Below are positions 35,840 to 48,108 of a stretch of DNA of 64,000 bases, one piece after another. A model generated the notes under the pieces. That model searched no databases, had not been told where the DNA came from, and worked only from the letters and a program-made list of their open reading frames with translations. The translations under genes and the position numbers were made by a program. Each line of letters starts with the position of its first letter. Position 1 is the stretch's first letter. Origin of the DNA: Grifola frondosa (Eukaryota > Basidiomycota > Agaricomycetes > Polyporales > Grifolaceae); the NCBI GenBank assembly GCA_001683735.1, contig LUGG01000011.1:186001-250000 (forward strand). Reading direction: 5' to 3'.

Positions 35840-37501
35840 AGCTGGTGGTCGTAGTCGAAACGAAAGTTGTGAATGAGCGCTGTGAAATTGTAAGCGTGCC
35901 GTTGGAGTCCATCGACACCATCGAGGCCATCGAGTCATGACTGACAGATCTCGAAGATTCTATGTCACTTGAGTAGCTGTGCCTCTTCGAAATGTTTTGT
36001 CGAATGCAATTATTATAGGATCCTCTACTACACTCAGACGTCGAGAGACTCGGGTCATCACCACAGGCAGAAATGTATGTGCACCTCTGCGATGAGGGGG
36101 CTGACTTTATCAGATAAACATCGCCAATCTTATCTCGGAAAGTAAAATCTAATCTTATCACATTTTTAAGGAAATTATATCAACAACTTCATGACATTTT
36201 CAATCCCGATGTCGGTGCAAGGATGCCAGAACTATTCTCCCTTAGCTTGACGGGAGTGGGGTTTGCGCCGAGGGCTGGACGGTGAGGTGCTTCCATGATC
36301 TCATCGTTCATCATGATTTGTGTGAATTGCTGAATCTCAATAAAATTTATTGTGAAGTAACAGCTACGGTAGACACTTTGCTCGTGTCTTTTCTTGCAGC
36401 ACTGATATAAGGATCTAGCTCAAAAAATCATGAGTCGTATTTCAGCGACTCCAAGGTCGTGTGATCAGAAGCGCGCAGACGGATGAGACTAGATAGTGAT
36501 GGCGTTTCAGGCCTCCGAAAGGCATTACAGGCTGTCCGGCAAGATTGTCTCAACCGCCTACTTCGAAACCTTTAGCATGGGACATCGGAAAGTGCGCGTG
36601 GTGCGGGCGCGATATCGGACAACATAAATTCCAAATGTTCTCCGGCGCAACTGCCATCCGAGTTCCGTTGGGAGGTTATGTCATTTGAACCTTCTACAGA
36701 CATCATCAGCATATGCAGAGGTGCTGCTGAGTTAGTCATGTGGAACCTTGCCAATGAGAACTCACAAAGATCACTTTGGAAGGCTGCACCATGCGACGAC
36801 CTTGGCAAAACCACAAAACAAGTAAATGACAACCTAGTTGGCATCAGACAAAGCATCACATGAGAGCAAGCTGTTGTACCTGGAAATGCTCTTCTGTAAC
36901 AGACATATGGTTACCGCGAGTGAAGTGATGGAGTCGAGAAGGGACGAACTTTAACAGCAATGCTTGACATGCCTCACGACGGGGGATGAATGCTCTCACG
37001 GGGAGCATTCAAATCTCTCCGGATAGTCCACTTGTGGTTTTTTAGAAGACCGAATCTGTTCTCTTGTCGCATCGATGAGATATTTTGTCGTTCTATAGCT
37101 GAAGGGCTATTTCCGAATCATAGCAGAAGCTGTAAATCCGCGACCGTTATGTCCCAGAAACTCTGCCTGAGTGCACGTATAAAATGGATCCCTTAAAACG
37201 AGTAAAGGAAATCCGATAAGGTCGGGACTACATTTGAAGTTGAAAGGGAGCGGCCTGCGATACATGTGAAAGAAAGAGCTAGCGTGAAATAATGTGAAGT
37301 TGTGTGACGAAACAGGGTATCTACCCGAGCTTCGGTTCGATCGTCAATCGACCATATTTATCCAAAACGTTCAAACTCCGACCGCAATTGCTCATATTGC
37401 ACGCTGTACACACTATCGCGGTTTCTCACCTCTGCCCCGCCCAACGTCGTTCCTTCTGTCCTTTCCCTTCCTCCTCACGCCGGCGCTGCTGGCGCACAGC
37501 C
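35840..37501. other. intergenic stretch
   Basis: About 1.7 kb between the PNPO start and the Kelch-BTB gene. The left side is the PNPO promoter and possible 5' leader, the right side the Kelch-BTB promoter with a CT-rich stretch before the start. Open frames here have no recognisable features. Confidence 0.45.
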
Positions 37502-40500
37502 ATGTATCCGATCTCTGACTTGACGGCGTTCTGCCGTAGCACGACTGGAGATGTGCCTCCAAAGCTGGTGGTGAGTACCATTCCGTCGCGCGACGGACAT
37601 ATACCTTACGGTCTATTTCGTCAGGGCGCGTCTACTACGGTCGTAGGCTCCAAGATGTACCTTTATGTGAGTAATACTCATTCCGAAAGGTTAGTACAAT
37701 TGTTTGACGTTGTTCACTAGGGCGGAAGGCTGGTCTCCGAACGTAGGATGGTCTCAGATATCTACATGTTCGACTTGGAGTCCTTTAATTGGGAAAGGTT
37801 GGTGCAGTCACCAGAAGACGATATCCCACAGGCACGTTACTTCCACAGCGCCGACACCTGTATGCTCTTCGCAATGATTACGCGTCGTTGCATCTCTGAC
37901 GCGTCAAACAGGGAAGAATAACTTGATTGTCTTCGGAGGGATGGCTATCAAGCCTCAGTCTGACAACCCTGAAGATCTGTGTGTCCTGAACGATGTACGG
38001 ATGTTCGACCTCAACACGAAGCACTGGCTTCCTTCTGTTCCCATCCCAAGTGACTCGTCTTTGGTCCCAAACGCGCGTTATGCACATCTTTCCTCCGTCA
38101 CTGCGGATCGCCTTTTCGTCATTGGAGGGCAAGATCTGGCGAATGTCTGGTTAGATGACGTGTATATCTTCGATCTTATTAAAAAGACTTGGATCCAGCG
38201 ACGTGACTATCCCAGACATTGTGGCACGTATCGAAGTGTAGCCGTAACTGCAGACATGCGAGTTCGCTTACCTCAAGAGGAACTCCGGGGACTCCGGCAT
38301 CATCGTCGAAACTTGGTCCGCCGGGCAGTCGTTTCAAAGCCGAGAATACGCCATCTGCACCTGCACCGGCGACTCCATCACAGTCACTTGTGCATATGTC
38401 CTATTCCGCGCCTCCCACCGACGATTATCCTTGTGATATATTCCTGTTTAGCAACTATAACGTGCGTTAGTCCATCCATATTATGGTAATTGTAGCTCAT
38501 CCTACAGTCGTAGTTCACGGATGTCCAACGGGAGTTGGAAGTATTTACGCCGTTGTCGGACGGGGATTTCACAGTTGCCGATCGTTCTGCTTCAATGACA
38601 GGGACTTCTCTTCCTCCTGGTCTCCGTTTCCCTACAGGCGCTATTCTAGGAACCTACTTCCTTGTTGCGGGCACGTACTTGTCACAGACATATCAATCGT
38701 TCTCCATCTGGGCGCTGGATTTAATCAACATGACGTGGTCGCGTATAGACCCGGGCAGCGCACTTTCCTCTGGATCGTGGTTCCGCAGTTGCCTTTGGCC
38801 AGCTGCCAACAAGTTCGTTGTATTCGGGAATCGTCACGGCAATCTTGTCGAGGATTACAATCGCCGTTTGCTCAGTTGGGATCATGTGACGTGCATCGAT
38901 CTCGAGGCGTTTGGGATATACCAACCGCCTGCGCTTGTACTTGATCTCCCTATGCAGGAACTGGGCTTAGCAGCGCTCGAAGAGGGTGTGCTGTCCGACT
39001 TCGAGATAGTTTGTGATGACGGACGCAGGATCAAGTGCTCGCGGAAACTGCTCGAGGACCGCTGGCCGTGGTTCAAGCAGCAGCGGCTCATCTTCCTGAA
39101 GGCTGCGCAACGAGCCATCGAAACGGCGCCTCAAGTCTCGCAGAATGGTCCTTCGGTTACAGTACCTGGGCCCTTCCCTGACGCTGAGGACAGTGGTGTG
39201 CGACCCGACCCTCGTCTCACTCCCCGGTCTTTCAATCTATCCGAACCATATCCCATTACGCTTGCTCTGCTTCAATACTTTTATTCCATGGCACTCATCA
39301 CGCCGCTGCAACATGCACCTGCCGTGTTGAGCCAGCTTCTCCTACTTTCCAGTACATATGGGTTGACGCATCTGCAATCGCTGGTCAAGCATGCTATGCA
39401 TCGAGCACTGAGCTATGCGACATCCGTTGGTATCTATGGTGTCTCCACGCTATGCAGCTGTCGGAGTTTGCAGATCCGGTCAGTCCGGGATTTCCTACGT
39501 CTTTCTTCTGATGAGCCCTGATTTCATCTCTCGTACCAGGGCATTGAGGGTTGTTATGGTACGCCACCATACAAAAGCCTTATAAATCAACAGTCCGCAT
39601 TAACTCCTGATCTAAATAGGCTTACAGTCAAAGACGTCCTGCTGGCGTGCGAACACGAGCAGATGGTCCCCCTGGCGGCGGTCGAAGCGACTCGAACGGC
39701 GGCAGCGGCGGTGGCCACGGACCTGGTGGTCGTGGATTAGAACCACCATCTGCGGCTCGACCGCGCGGAATGTCAGACGCATCATTCATGCGTGGACCTG
39801 ATGTAACAGGCCCCGGGTCAAACCGCGCGTTTGCGCGTGCTAATGGTAAGGATTTCTATTTTGCTTATGCATGTCTCCGGCGTTCATGTCGAATAGGTAC
39901 CGATTTGTCCACAATGCAACAGTTCGAATTACCGGGCCCCATTCGCTCTAGAGCAACGTCTGACGGTTCACTTCCGACCATGCTGTCTCTGCCTTTGCCT
40001 CCTAATTTCCTACTTGGCGAGAATGCCTCCAATGGTGGTGCGTTTCATGACTATCCATTGTTCCAACGTCCGCTTGTCTCATCTTATTCAATGACATGCT
40101 TTGCAGTGCCCGGACCTCCAAGGCGCACAACTTCCATGAGTGCTTTGCCAAAGGCGACTACCCCATTGACTGTTTCGAAGAAACCGACAGCACAGTCTAC
40201 TCGTCGCTTTAGTGTCATATCTCTGTCGACAGATCAGGATATCTGTGCGATTGCCGAGCTTCTATCTCCTGTGGTGGACGTTGGGCCATCCTTTAACGAG
40301 GAAGAGAGGACTGTTGCCGCCCTTCCTGAAGAACTGGAGCCTATTCCTGACCTTGCTCACGAAGAGCCGCATGCACGAGATTCTTATGACCCGCTGTCCC
40401 CATCTTCTGTTCGCAGCTCGCTCTACAGTGTATCTGATGGAGCTTCACAGTCAGATGAATTTGGTGAATCGGTGCTCTTGTCTCTCGGACACGGTTCCTT

Positions 40501-41353
40501 CCCTACCTTCCACCTTCCCCGTAGCACTCAACGTATACCCAGTTGGGACAGCAGCGATTCGCGCTCTTTGTCATCTACGGCTTCGTATAGCTCGCTATCC
40601 ACTCCAAGCCTCAGCCGAGCTTCTTCCTTCCAGCTACCCGGCTCGCCTCCTATCAGCCCGACATCCTCATATCTGTCTACGCCTATCGATAGCTTCCCAT
40701 CTTTTCCTCCACCTCCAAAGCAGCTCGACGTCATAGAGGAATCACTGGGTCTGGAGGACCATGAGCTCAGACGGATTCCTTCCGACGATGCCCAAACTGT
40801 CAACATCCCGCTGTCCACTCCATCCAAATCACTTCCAGAAGACCACATCTTTGTACATGGGCGTGAGAGAAATTCAGGCAGGGGAACACCAGTCGCTCGC
40901 ATGCCATCGCTGGAAAGGCTGAAGATAGATGTTATGCCATCGTCTCCGGCTACACCGTATTCACATGGCCAGCCCCCCGCTTCCCCAGTCCTGTCTGGCA
41001 GCAGCTCCGGCAGTAGCATTCGTTCGCCGAAGCCTGGATCTGGCGCATTCTCTAGACTGTTCTCCAAAGATGGGAAAAAGTCCAATAAAAATGATCAGTC
41101 ACCAGGGATAGGAGATTTTGCGGACTTCAGTGCATCCGCGCTCGATCTTGGATTATCCAAGGCCGAGGAGAAGAAGCGGAAGAGAGAGGCGGCGAGGGAA
41201 CGAACTGAGCGGCTGGCACAAGACCTTGCAGCGAAGTCTAAGCAGCGCGCTGCCGCCATTCTCGCCGAGAGGCAAGCTCGAGCAGGCAAAAAAGGAAATC
41301 GTCCTTGGGAAGAAGAGGGAGGTATGTTCAATGGTATTAATTACCTCATGTAA
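37502..41353 (+). CDS. Kelch-repeat and BTB domain protein (Ral2/LZTR1-like architecture)
   Basis: Long cytoplasmic scaffold, about 1,150 residues. N-terminal Kelch propeller blades: TTVVGSKMYLYGGRLVSERR, DIYMFDLESFNWERL, NNLIVFGGMAIKP, DVRMFDLNTKHWLP, RLFVIGGQD, DDVYIFDLIKKTWIQR. Then come FTDVQRELEVFTPLSDGDF, SFSIWALDLINMTWSRIDPG, a BTB-like part (LSDFEIVCDDGRRIKCSRKL, YFYSMALITPLQHAP) and a disordered Ser/Pro-rich tail ending KKGNRPWEEEG. Kelch-then-BTB order recalls S. pombe Ral2 and animal LZTR1, which act on Ras, but this is architecture only. At 38287-38290 a run of four G should be five for PQEEL to continue into SSSKLGPPGSR. Junctions otherwise keep frame. Confidence 0.8.
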
Positions 41354-41689
41354 ATGTCCTGTCTACGATTTGTCTCATTTATTCGGCATCCTCTGCTGAT
41401 TTATTACGCTCTATGTACTTTGCTGTGTCCTTTCCGACCGACATTTCTCTGTAAACTTATAGGCTAGTGCAACAACTTAGTAATTTGGTTGCCAATGGAC
41501 ATTGAACTTCTAGCGGTATATTTCGTGAATATACCCGACTAAATGACATACATTTCCGGCGTAGTGCGAATATCGTTATGCTCTGATGACTGTACTTAAC
41601 TGACTAAATGAGTGGAATCCACGGAGACGGAATTTCTGAGAAGGTAATGAGAATAAGGGAATGAAAGACCAAGCTGCAAGATGATAAAC
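41354..41689. other. intergenic stretch between convergent genes
   Basis: Tail-to-tail region of the Kelch-BTB and RING genes. No coding feature. Presumably both transcript ends lie here. Confidence 0.5.
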
Positions 41690-43605
41690 TCATAAAAGCG
41701 CATCCACTTCGTCCCGAAAATCTTGAGACAAATCTTGGGACGAAGGCGCAGAGACGTCACCAACTGAGAGCTGTGAGGAAAACGCGAAATCCGGGTCAGA
41801 TGCTAAGGGTATGGTCGGTATCATTTCAACCGACACAACTTGAGACGCTCCTGCTTGGGGTGCAGGACCAACTTGAGCCTGCGAGCCAAGTTGAATTTCT
41901 GGAGGAGCTATGATATGGTTGACTGTACTGGAATTCAGCCAAACGTATGGATACATAAGATGTTTCCGACTTACACTCTTTCGCGTGCGCTGCGAGTGTA
42001 GGAGGTCAGAAGGATGTCAAAGGAATTGCAAGAGAGAGCGTACCATGATCCTTCTGTCTGGCACAGTTGCTACCCTCTGGACAATCTGGCCGCGACATTA
42101 CGTGTTCCTCGAGGAAACCTTTCTTTCGTTCTCTCACCCACCAGTCACGCAAACCCCAAAGGAGTACTTCAGTCGCACACATTCTACATATTCTGTGGCG
42201 AGGCGCATTTGGGTCTGGGTCCATACCACCAGCCACGGGATGCACGTCAAGGAAGAGATCAAGTTCAAACAGGGGTGCGAACTGTCTCGGCTGGTTCTGA
42301 ATATGCGCAACGATCTAAGATAGGCTTTAAGTAGATGTGGGACAACTCAATAAAGAAATCAATATACCTCGCGATAGATATGTCTCGGAGACAGGCCCTG
42401 AGCATTCAAATAATCAAGCATAATATCCACCTCAACAGTGTTACCGTCGAAGCAATCGTAGACTTCGCCGCACGTATGAAATCACTGTAGTCGGCCAAAC
42501 CATTCGGATGTTGCAGCGCAAGAGGCGCAGCCACGCAACGCGTTGGGATACCAACACCACAGAACGACACCTGACAGAAATCGCACTTCGTCGTTGTGGG
42601 GGCTTGGAGGGCCAATACATTCTCACTAATGACTCATGAGGAATGCCTACTTATATGCCAAGGTTCTTACTCACCAATTACCACAAAATCCGTGACCTGG
42701 TGGAGAGCCATCTTCAGCGAGCCATGCGTTATTTTGGTCCACTTCAGGATCCACGATGGGTTGAGGACATCTCCATCCCCATGCGTTTCCAGCCACGCAA
42801 TGCGGGCATGGACGAAGATATATGCTATTGCTTGGAGGCAAGTTTGGTTCGGGAGAAGCTTGCCTGGGGAAGGAATCTATTACGTCGACGTGCTGACAAT
42901 GAATGATTGCAACAGACGTAATGAGACATAGCATACCCGAAGTGACACGCCGGGATGATAGATTGCATCAGCTTGTACGCGTTCATTTGTGGACCGTGCC
43001 TTGCTTGGAGCAGCACGAAGCAAAATATCCACGATTGTCTGAATTGGACGAGAGAATGTGACACCTGTAGACATACTCCTACACGCAGGACAATTGGTGC
43101 CTCCATTCTGCGCGAGATATCATTAGCTCGGTATGAAATATGCATAGCATACATAGATGACGGGTGGAATGGAGACACTCACGCGAATCCACATATGAAT
43201 GCAGCTAATAACACTTGGTGAGTATGATTCATCAACAGGACTCACTACGATGCATCATTACCTTCCACAAAAGAAATGTTGACATGGTGACACGACCACC
43301 GGACGGTAAACAAGGGCAGAACAGCACCCGCATTGCAACTCTTCTTCGAGGTTGTTTGCGAGGGCTACCCCATCGACGGCAGCATTTTGGTCCGATTCGC
43401 ATATACCCTTATATTCTCCTAGATCTTCACGCGCCCTTTTCCTGCTGGAATCGTCTTGCATTCCTTCGAAGGTCAAGGACGCCCTGCGTTTCAATGTGGC
43501 GCCAGACGAGGAGGCTTCAAACACGGTCAAGTCAGACTGCGACGGGGTCAGATTAGGATCAAGCTCTGGAGGAGTGGGCGCCGGTAACGATGTTTCCAAT
43601 GGCAT
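41690..43605 (-). CDS. CHFR-like RING E3 ubiquitin ligase with C-terminal cysteine-rich region
   Basis: Predicted ubiquitin ligase. A disordered N-terminus with KRRASLTFEG leads to the RING: ELQCGCCSALVYRPVVVSPC, QHFFCG, MWIRNGGTNCPACR. The helix TFSRPIQTIVDILLRAAPSK follows. A CHFR-type cysteine-rich region comes next: YLRPCPHCVAGNAWGWRCPQ, PPGHGFCGN, KCDFCQVSFCGVGIPTRC, GLSPRHIYREIVYHIQ, RICRMCATEVLLWGLRDWWV, RPDCPEGSNC. It ends DEVDALL. CHFR proteins act at a mitotic checkpoint, usually through a forkhead-associated domain. No FHA domain is visible upstream of the RING here, so this is a RING plus Cys-rich version. Introns are short GT-AG. Confidence 0.8.
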
Positions 43606-44020
43606 ACGTCCGCAACACTTCGAGCTTGCTTTAGAGATGATGGACGTTTTAGTTCAGGAGATAGCTGTTGTGGCCGATTCTACAATAATAATATGGGCGC
43701 CTAACGGTACACGTGGTCTTTGCCACTTGAGAGAACATCATTAGCACCACTGAATTACAAATAATACATCCGAAAGCGATCAAGGTAAAGGATTTCGACC
43801 TAGAAAGTAAGTAAAGTAATCTGAATCATCAAGCAATGAATAGTAGCACATCATGTCCGTGTGCGGACAGCCCAAATATATGTTCCACCTGTAAAAGACC
43901 ACAGCTAAAGGTGCGAGATAGGTCAGTATCATGATGTAGTATGGTATCAATAAAAAAAGACAACAAAACCACCATCGAAAAAGGGAATATGAATCATTTT
44001 CCGGTACTTGAACTGTCCAT
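43606..44020. other. intergenic stretch
   Basis: Holds the RING gene's upstream region and the 3' flank of the next minus-strand gene. No separate feature supported. Confidence 0.45.
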
Positions 44021-47000
44021 CTATCTTGATAGGGATACAGGAGATGGTATAGTCACTCCAGGTGTCGGGGGCGGCACTCCAGCCGCGTAGCAAGCATCTG
44101 TCAGTTTATCACGAAGCATGTTATACCGCCTGTGTTGTTCTACAATATGTAATGATATCATGATCAGTTGTAGGGTACGCGGGGACAACCAGCAACATAC
44201 CCGGGCATGGCCAAAGCTCCATCAAATACTCTGTCGGGGATAGGAAAGCCTTCGCGACGTCCAAAGCAAGAGTGAGTGACCTATTACACGACCATAAGGT
44301 CAGGGCCCTATAATTAGGAAACTGATGAGAAGAATAATGTAAAAATGTAGAATATTCAGACCTTGATATTTGCGACATGAACCAGAACACCATGAACGGC
44401 CGTTTAGACAAGTCGCTAGTCGGCAATCCTGTGATAACGTGCAGGCCAGTTACGACACGCTCTGCGACCAAGGCTTGATGCGTCACTACAGAGAATGATG
44501 AGAACGAACAGATCATATTTATCTGGAAGCACACGCACGCCATTCCTCCGCCTTTTTGTGATATAGCAGCAAGGTTCGCATTGCTGACACTAAGAATCAA
44601 TGTCTGATGGAAGCTTCAGAAAGGCGACGGACTCACGCTGTGGCCTGGGGAATGTACCGCTGAAATTCGAACGATATGCACATCCGCGAACTGTCAAAGG
44701 GGTCAAAGGATTTCCAAAAGAAATTAGGCCCAGGCGAGCTTACTTGAACAAAATCTCCCGTCCCTGAAACAGAAAAGCTCGCTCGATGCCGCAGGAATGC
44801 TTATCCAATGCTTCCTCGATATTGTCGAGCTCCAGCCACGCAGAAACGGCGAACTGTGTTTTCTCAGCCTCAGGATAACTTGCGTCGCCCCGCATGCGCA
44901 AACAGCTGTGCCAAAGAAGCATTGTGCGAATATATAACGCCCAGACGGAATCCTTTGACGGCGAAGAGGGGTATCCTCGAATTCGTCCAAGGGATTCTCC
45001 GGGAAAGAGTAGAGCATACTATTAATATATAATATACTCAGGCGGTAGCTCGGTCAAGACAGTTGAGCATGAGCTCACATTTGCAGGATCCATAATGAAA
45101 AGTTGCTGGATCGCGATATCGCTGCTCGCTGCGGTGTACGAGCTGTGGCTAGCAGTCAGCATCAGGGCGCTCCATACCAGCCGGCGACACTCCTCCTTTC
45201 TGAGCTCGCTCTCTGGTCCGTCGATCCAAGCCGGAGTCGAACTCCATAGTGGCGCACACCGACTGACGTGGGGCCAAGTTTTTCCTAACGTGTACGAGGA
45301 ACAACTGCACTCTTGTGCGCCCAAACGGGGATCACTCTGATGGTGTCTGTGTGAAACAGGATGGTCCTCCGACACTCCCTCCGAGTGCGAATATGCAGGA
45401 ACAGTTGGCACAAGTCGAGCGGGAAATATGGAGACCCGAGGGTCGTGAGCATCTAGGGTAGTCAACGAAAGGCTGCGAATAAGCGAATCGAGCATCGCCA
45501 TAGATGACCGAACCCGATCTGTACAATGAAGGGGATGGGCGCTGATTTCGAAGAACGCAATGAGCTGCATAATGAAATGACAGATAATCTATATCAGCGA
45601 ACGATACAACTATAGAAAAGAGAGTCGATATACCCAGCTTGCCTGTACAAGACCACGATCTATCCAGCCTGCATTCAAGCTAGCCTCCAGCGCACCTTGC
45701 GCCTGCTCTCGCAACGTCAGCGCCTTCTCTCTTCCGGGAAGCCCCTCGTCAGATTCAGAGCTCTGAAAGAAAGTCGCAATCGCCAGCGCACTCAGGATCA
45801 AGCTTGGCTGCAAAGTGTTCCGAGTTCGGGGGTCCAGCAGCGTGCCGAAGAAGCGCGGGAGATTAATGAAATTCAACCAATGTGGGGCTGAACGGAAGAG
45901 CGCATGAAGACTACCAGTGATGTGCAGGCTGATCGTCTTCCTAAGCCCATCTGTGATCACTGACGTGCCGTGGTGCATTCGCCCGTATTGGATCAAGAGC
46001 GCGTCCCACCATGTCTCGCGCGTGAACTGAAGCCCAGGTTCTGCGGCAATGATCTCTTTCTGCTCAGCCTTTTCGTGAAAATCCTTCTCGGCGGAGTTGA
46101 TATACGTGGGAGAGGTGTGAACGTTGTAAGCAAAGTCGACTGACGGAGGCGGATGCGAAGTTGCGTCATACGACGTATCTCGAACCTTGACATAGCCGAT
46201 CAAATTAGAAGATGGCAAAAAGATCCGATGACCGACTGACCTGTGAGTAGTCTACTACCCCGCCTTGCTGTTGTCCCCGTTGTAGCTGGGAAGAAATATT
46301 ACGGGATTCGACACGAAATGGCCGCACATCCTGCTGTCTGCTATTGTATGGCGGTGGAATTCCTTCATTGATAATTGTTAGGGTTTCTTGAGGAAATGCA
46401 GCGGTGCTAGAAACGGAGCCGGGACCAGGATTAGAGTGGAGCTGCTGCTGCTGCTGCACCGCAATGCCAGCGTTTTGTGCTTGTACTCGAGCTTGATGAT
46501 CTCCACGCCTCGTAGGACCGACTGGATCGCGGTTCCTCGGCCGCCGACGCGGCCGCTCGCCTGAGGCCACTGTCGACCGCTGCCGGGCACCAGGTGTTTT
46601 GTCAGGCCCCGTCGCTTGGGCGCCGGGTCGTATGAGCATGGCTCCCCAGCGTCTGTGCGACGGCTGCAGTTGTGGCACATGGGTTTTGCGCCATCGCAGC
46701 GGATCTTGCGGCTCCGGCTGAAGACCCAGCGCAGATACATCGAAGATTCAGAGATCAAAGCCGTCAGTTCGCGGTAGAGTAAAGTTGATGTTGAACAGGA
46801 CTCGCCATTGAACACAAGCCACATAAACACGGGTGCGAGGTTTGCCTTGGGTAGTGAGAGGCTGATCAGAGGCTAACTGGATCCGCGGCTTGTCCTTTCG
46901 GGCCTTACTAAGGTGTAGAAGAGACATAAGAAGCAGGATAGACTGCACCCGGTACGTTCTCGATGGTCCTTTCCGGAGACCGCGACGGAGGAGAAGATGC

Positions 47001-47386
47001 GATAACGAGGTCAGTCTGATGCGCCTCTCGAGCGACGAAAGCAAAACAGAGGAGTCCGACCTCGACTGAGGGTCATTCGTTCCTACATTATGATATTGAA
47101 AATATGGGTCCTGCACGCTGGAAAAATTATCCGACGATGTGAGACCTGTTCCAACACCTGAATGACCCGAGCGAGACTCTTGATCGTGCTGCGAATGATG
47201 AAACATTCCAGAGATTGAAGAATGGCCTGTAGAGGTATCGGCTCTAGCAGTGGCTGCGGCATAGTCGAGCGACCGGGGAGCATATGGCGTGTATGAGTAC
47301 CCTGAAGGTTGATCTTCAAAGTCACTCTCGCCGCCACTGGGGTAGGAACGGTTGTGAGAGAGAGGAAAAGGAAGACTGGAAGACAT
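44021..47386 (-). CDS. Zn2Cys6 fungal-specific transcription factor
   Basis: Nuclear regulator. A disordered N-terminus (MSSSLPFPLSHNRSYPSGGE) precedes QGKPRTRVYVACVQ, which splices to CRSRKIRCDGAKPMCHNC and the rest of the zinc cluster (spacing C2-C6-C6-C2-C9). A basic KRRG stretch and a glutamine run follow. The regulatory domain holds HWLNFINLPRFFGTLLDPRT, PSLILSALAIATFFQSSE, AFFEISAHPLHCTDR, LIRSLSLTTLDAHDPRVS, ELRKEECRRLVWSALML, GIERAFLFQGREILF, PFMVFWFMSQISR and LTLALDVAKAFLS. It ends SPVSLSR. The cluster-splitting intron (46718-46805) uses a GC donor. At 46607-46610 four C should be five for KRRG to continue as PDKTPGARQR. The targets are unknown. Confidence 0.82.
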
Positions 47387-47805
47387 GAGGATGAGAGTGG
47401 CGTTTCTCGAAGACCTGCTTAATGGAAATTAGCCTTAACAACAGCACCCGAGAGTGGATGATAGTGTCGGCGATTTGAAAACAGGCTCACAGCAATTCTC
47501 GGCAATGCACAGAGTAAATGTGGTGAAGAGATAGAGCGGTAAGATCACTGTCAGTCGCTCAGAAAACGCGCCATATTTTTCCTTTGAAAACAGTATGAAG
47601 GAGAAGAGGGATCAGAGAAAGGCTGGGTGATGTGAGCCTGGACGATAAATACAAAACCCGCGGGGCAGGAGGAAGCGGTGACCATATTGGAATGTGGAGT
47701 ATCAACCTCTCGACGAATCACCGTCGACTTCCCTTTCAGTTTAGTCTTCCAGAATCTCCGCTAATTAGGTAATTTAATTAAGTGTTGGATGGGAAGCTCC
47801 GATCA
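47387..47805. other. upstream region of the Zn2Cys6 gene
   Basis: Promoter-side stretch with an AT-rich TAATTAGGTAATTTAATTAA motif at about 47761-47780. No gene. Confidence 0.4.
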
Positions 47806-48108
47806 TCAAACTCCGCCACTAACCACGACATCCAGACTGCACTCGACTTCAATTCCCTCAATTTCTACGATTTCCCTTCGTTCTGCGTCAGTACGCATAT
47901 ATCTGTCTCTTGCTGAATTCTGAGTGTCGTATTCAATAACTAAAAGTCGGTGAAAAGAGTTGTGCTCTTGCGGCTCTCTTCGGATCGAACCGAGGTCCGC
48001 CAGCATCGCCGCAGCTTCCCAAACTTTGTTCCCGGAGCCATTGTGGAAAAACCAAATGTCCTCACGATCGAGCTTGTCTTTCGGTTCTGTTCGAAGTTCC
48101 GTAGACAT
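47806..48108 (-). CDS. hypothetical protein of about 100 residues
   Basis: Single open frame beginning MSTELRTEPKDKLDRED and containing IWFFHNGSGNKVWEAA, HRLLVIEYD and RDRYMRTDAERREIVEIEGI. The composition is compatible with a real coding exon: charged, alternating, and ending cleanly. I recognise no family. An overlapping minus-strand frame (47940-48224) is also open, so the assignment of frame is uncertain. It could be an exon of a larger gene whose other parts I cannot see. Confidence 0.3.
   Translation of the reverse strand: MSTELRTEPKDKLDREDIWFFHNGSGNKVWEAAAMLADLGSIRREPQEHNSFHRLLVIEYDTQNSARDRYMRTDAERREIVEIEGIEVECSLDVVVSGGV

Noticed and set aside
36572..36863. Opposing open frames of 61-95 codons between PNPO and the Kelch-BTB gene
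   Set aside because: No family motif, no intron structure, and both strands are open over the same interval. Treated as chance.
46441..46465. CTG/CAG trinucleotide run as an unstable repeat
   Set aside because: Only about five units, encoding a short glutamine stretch in the transcription factor. Ordinary low complexity.
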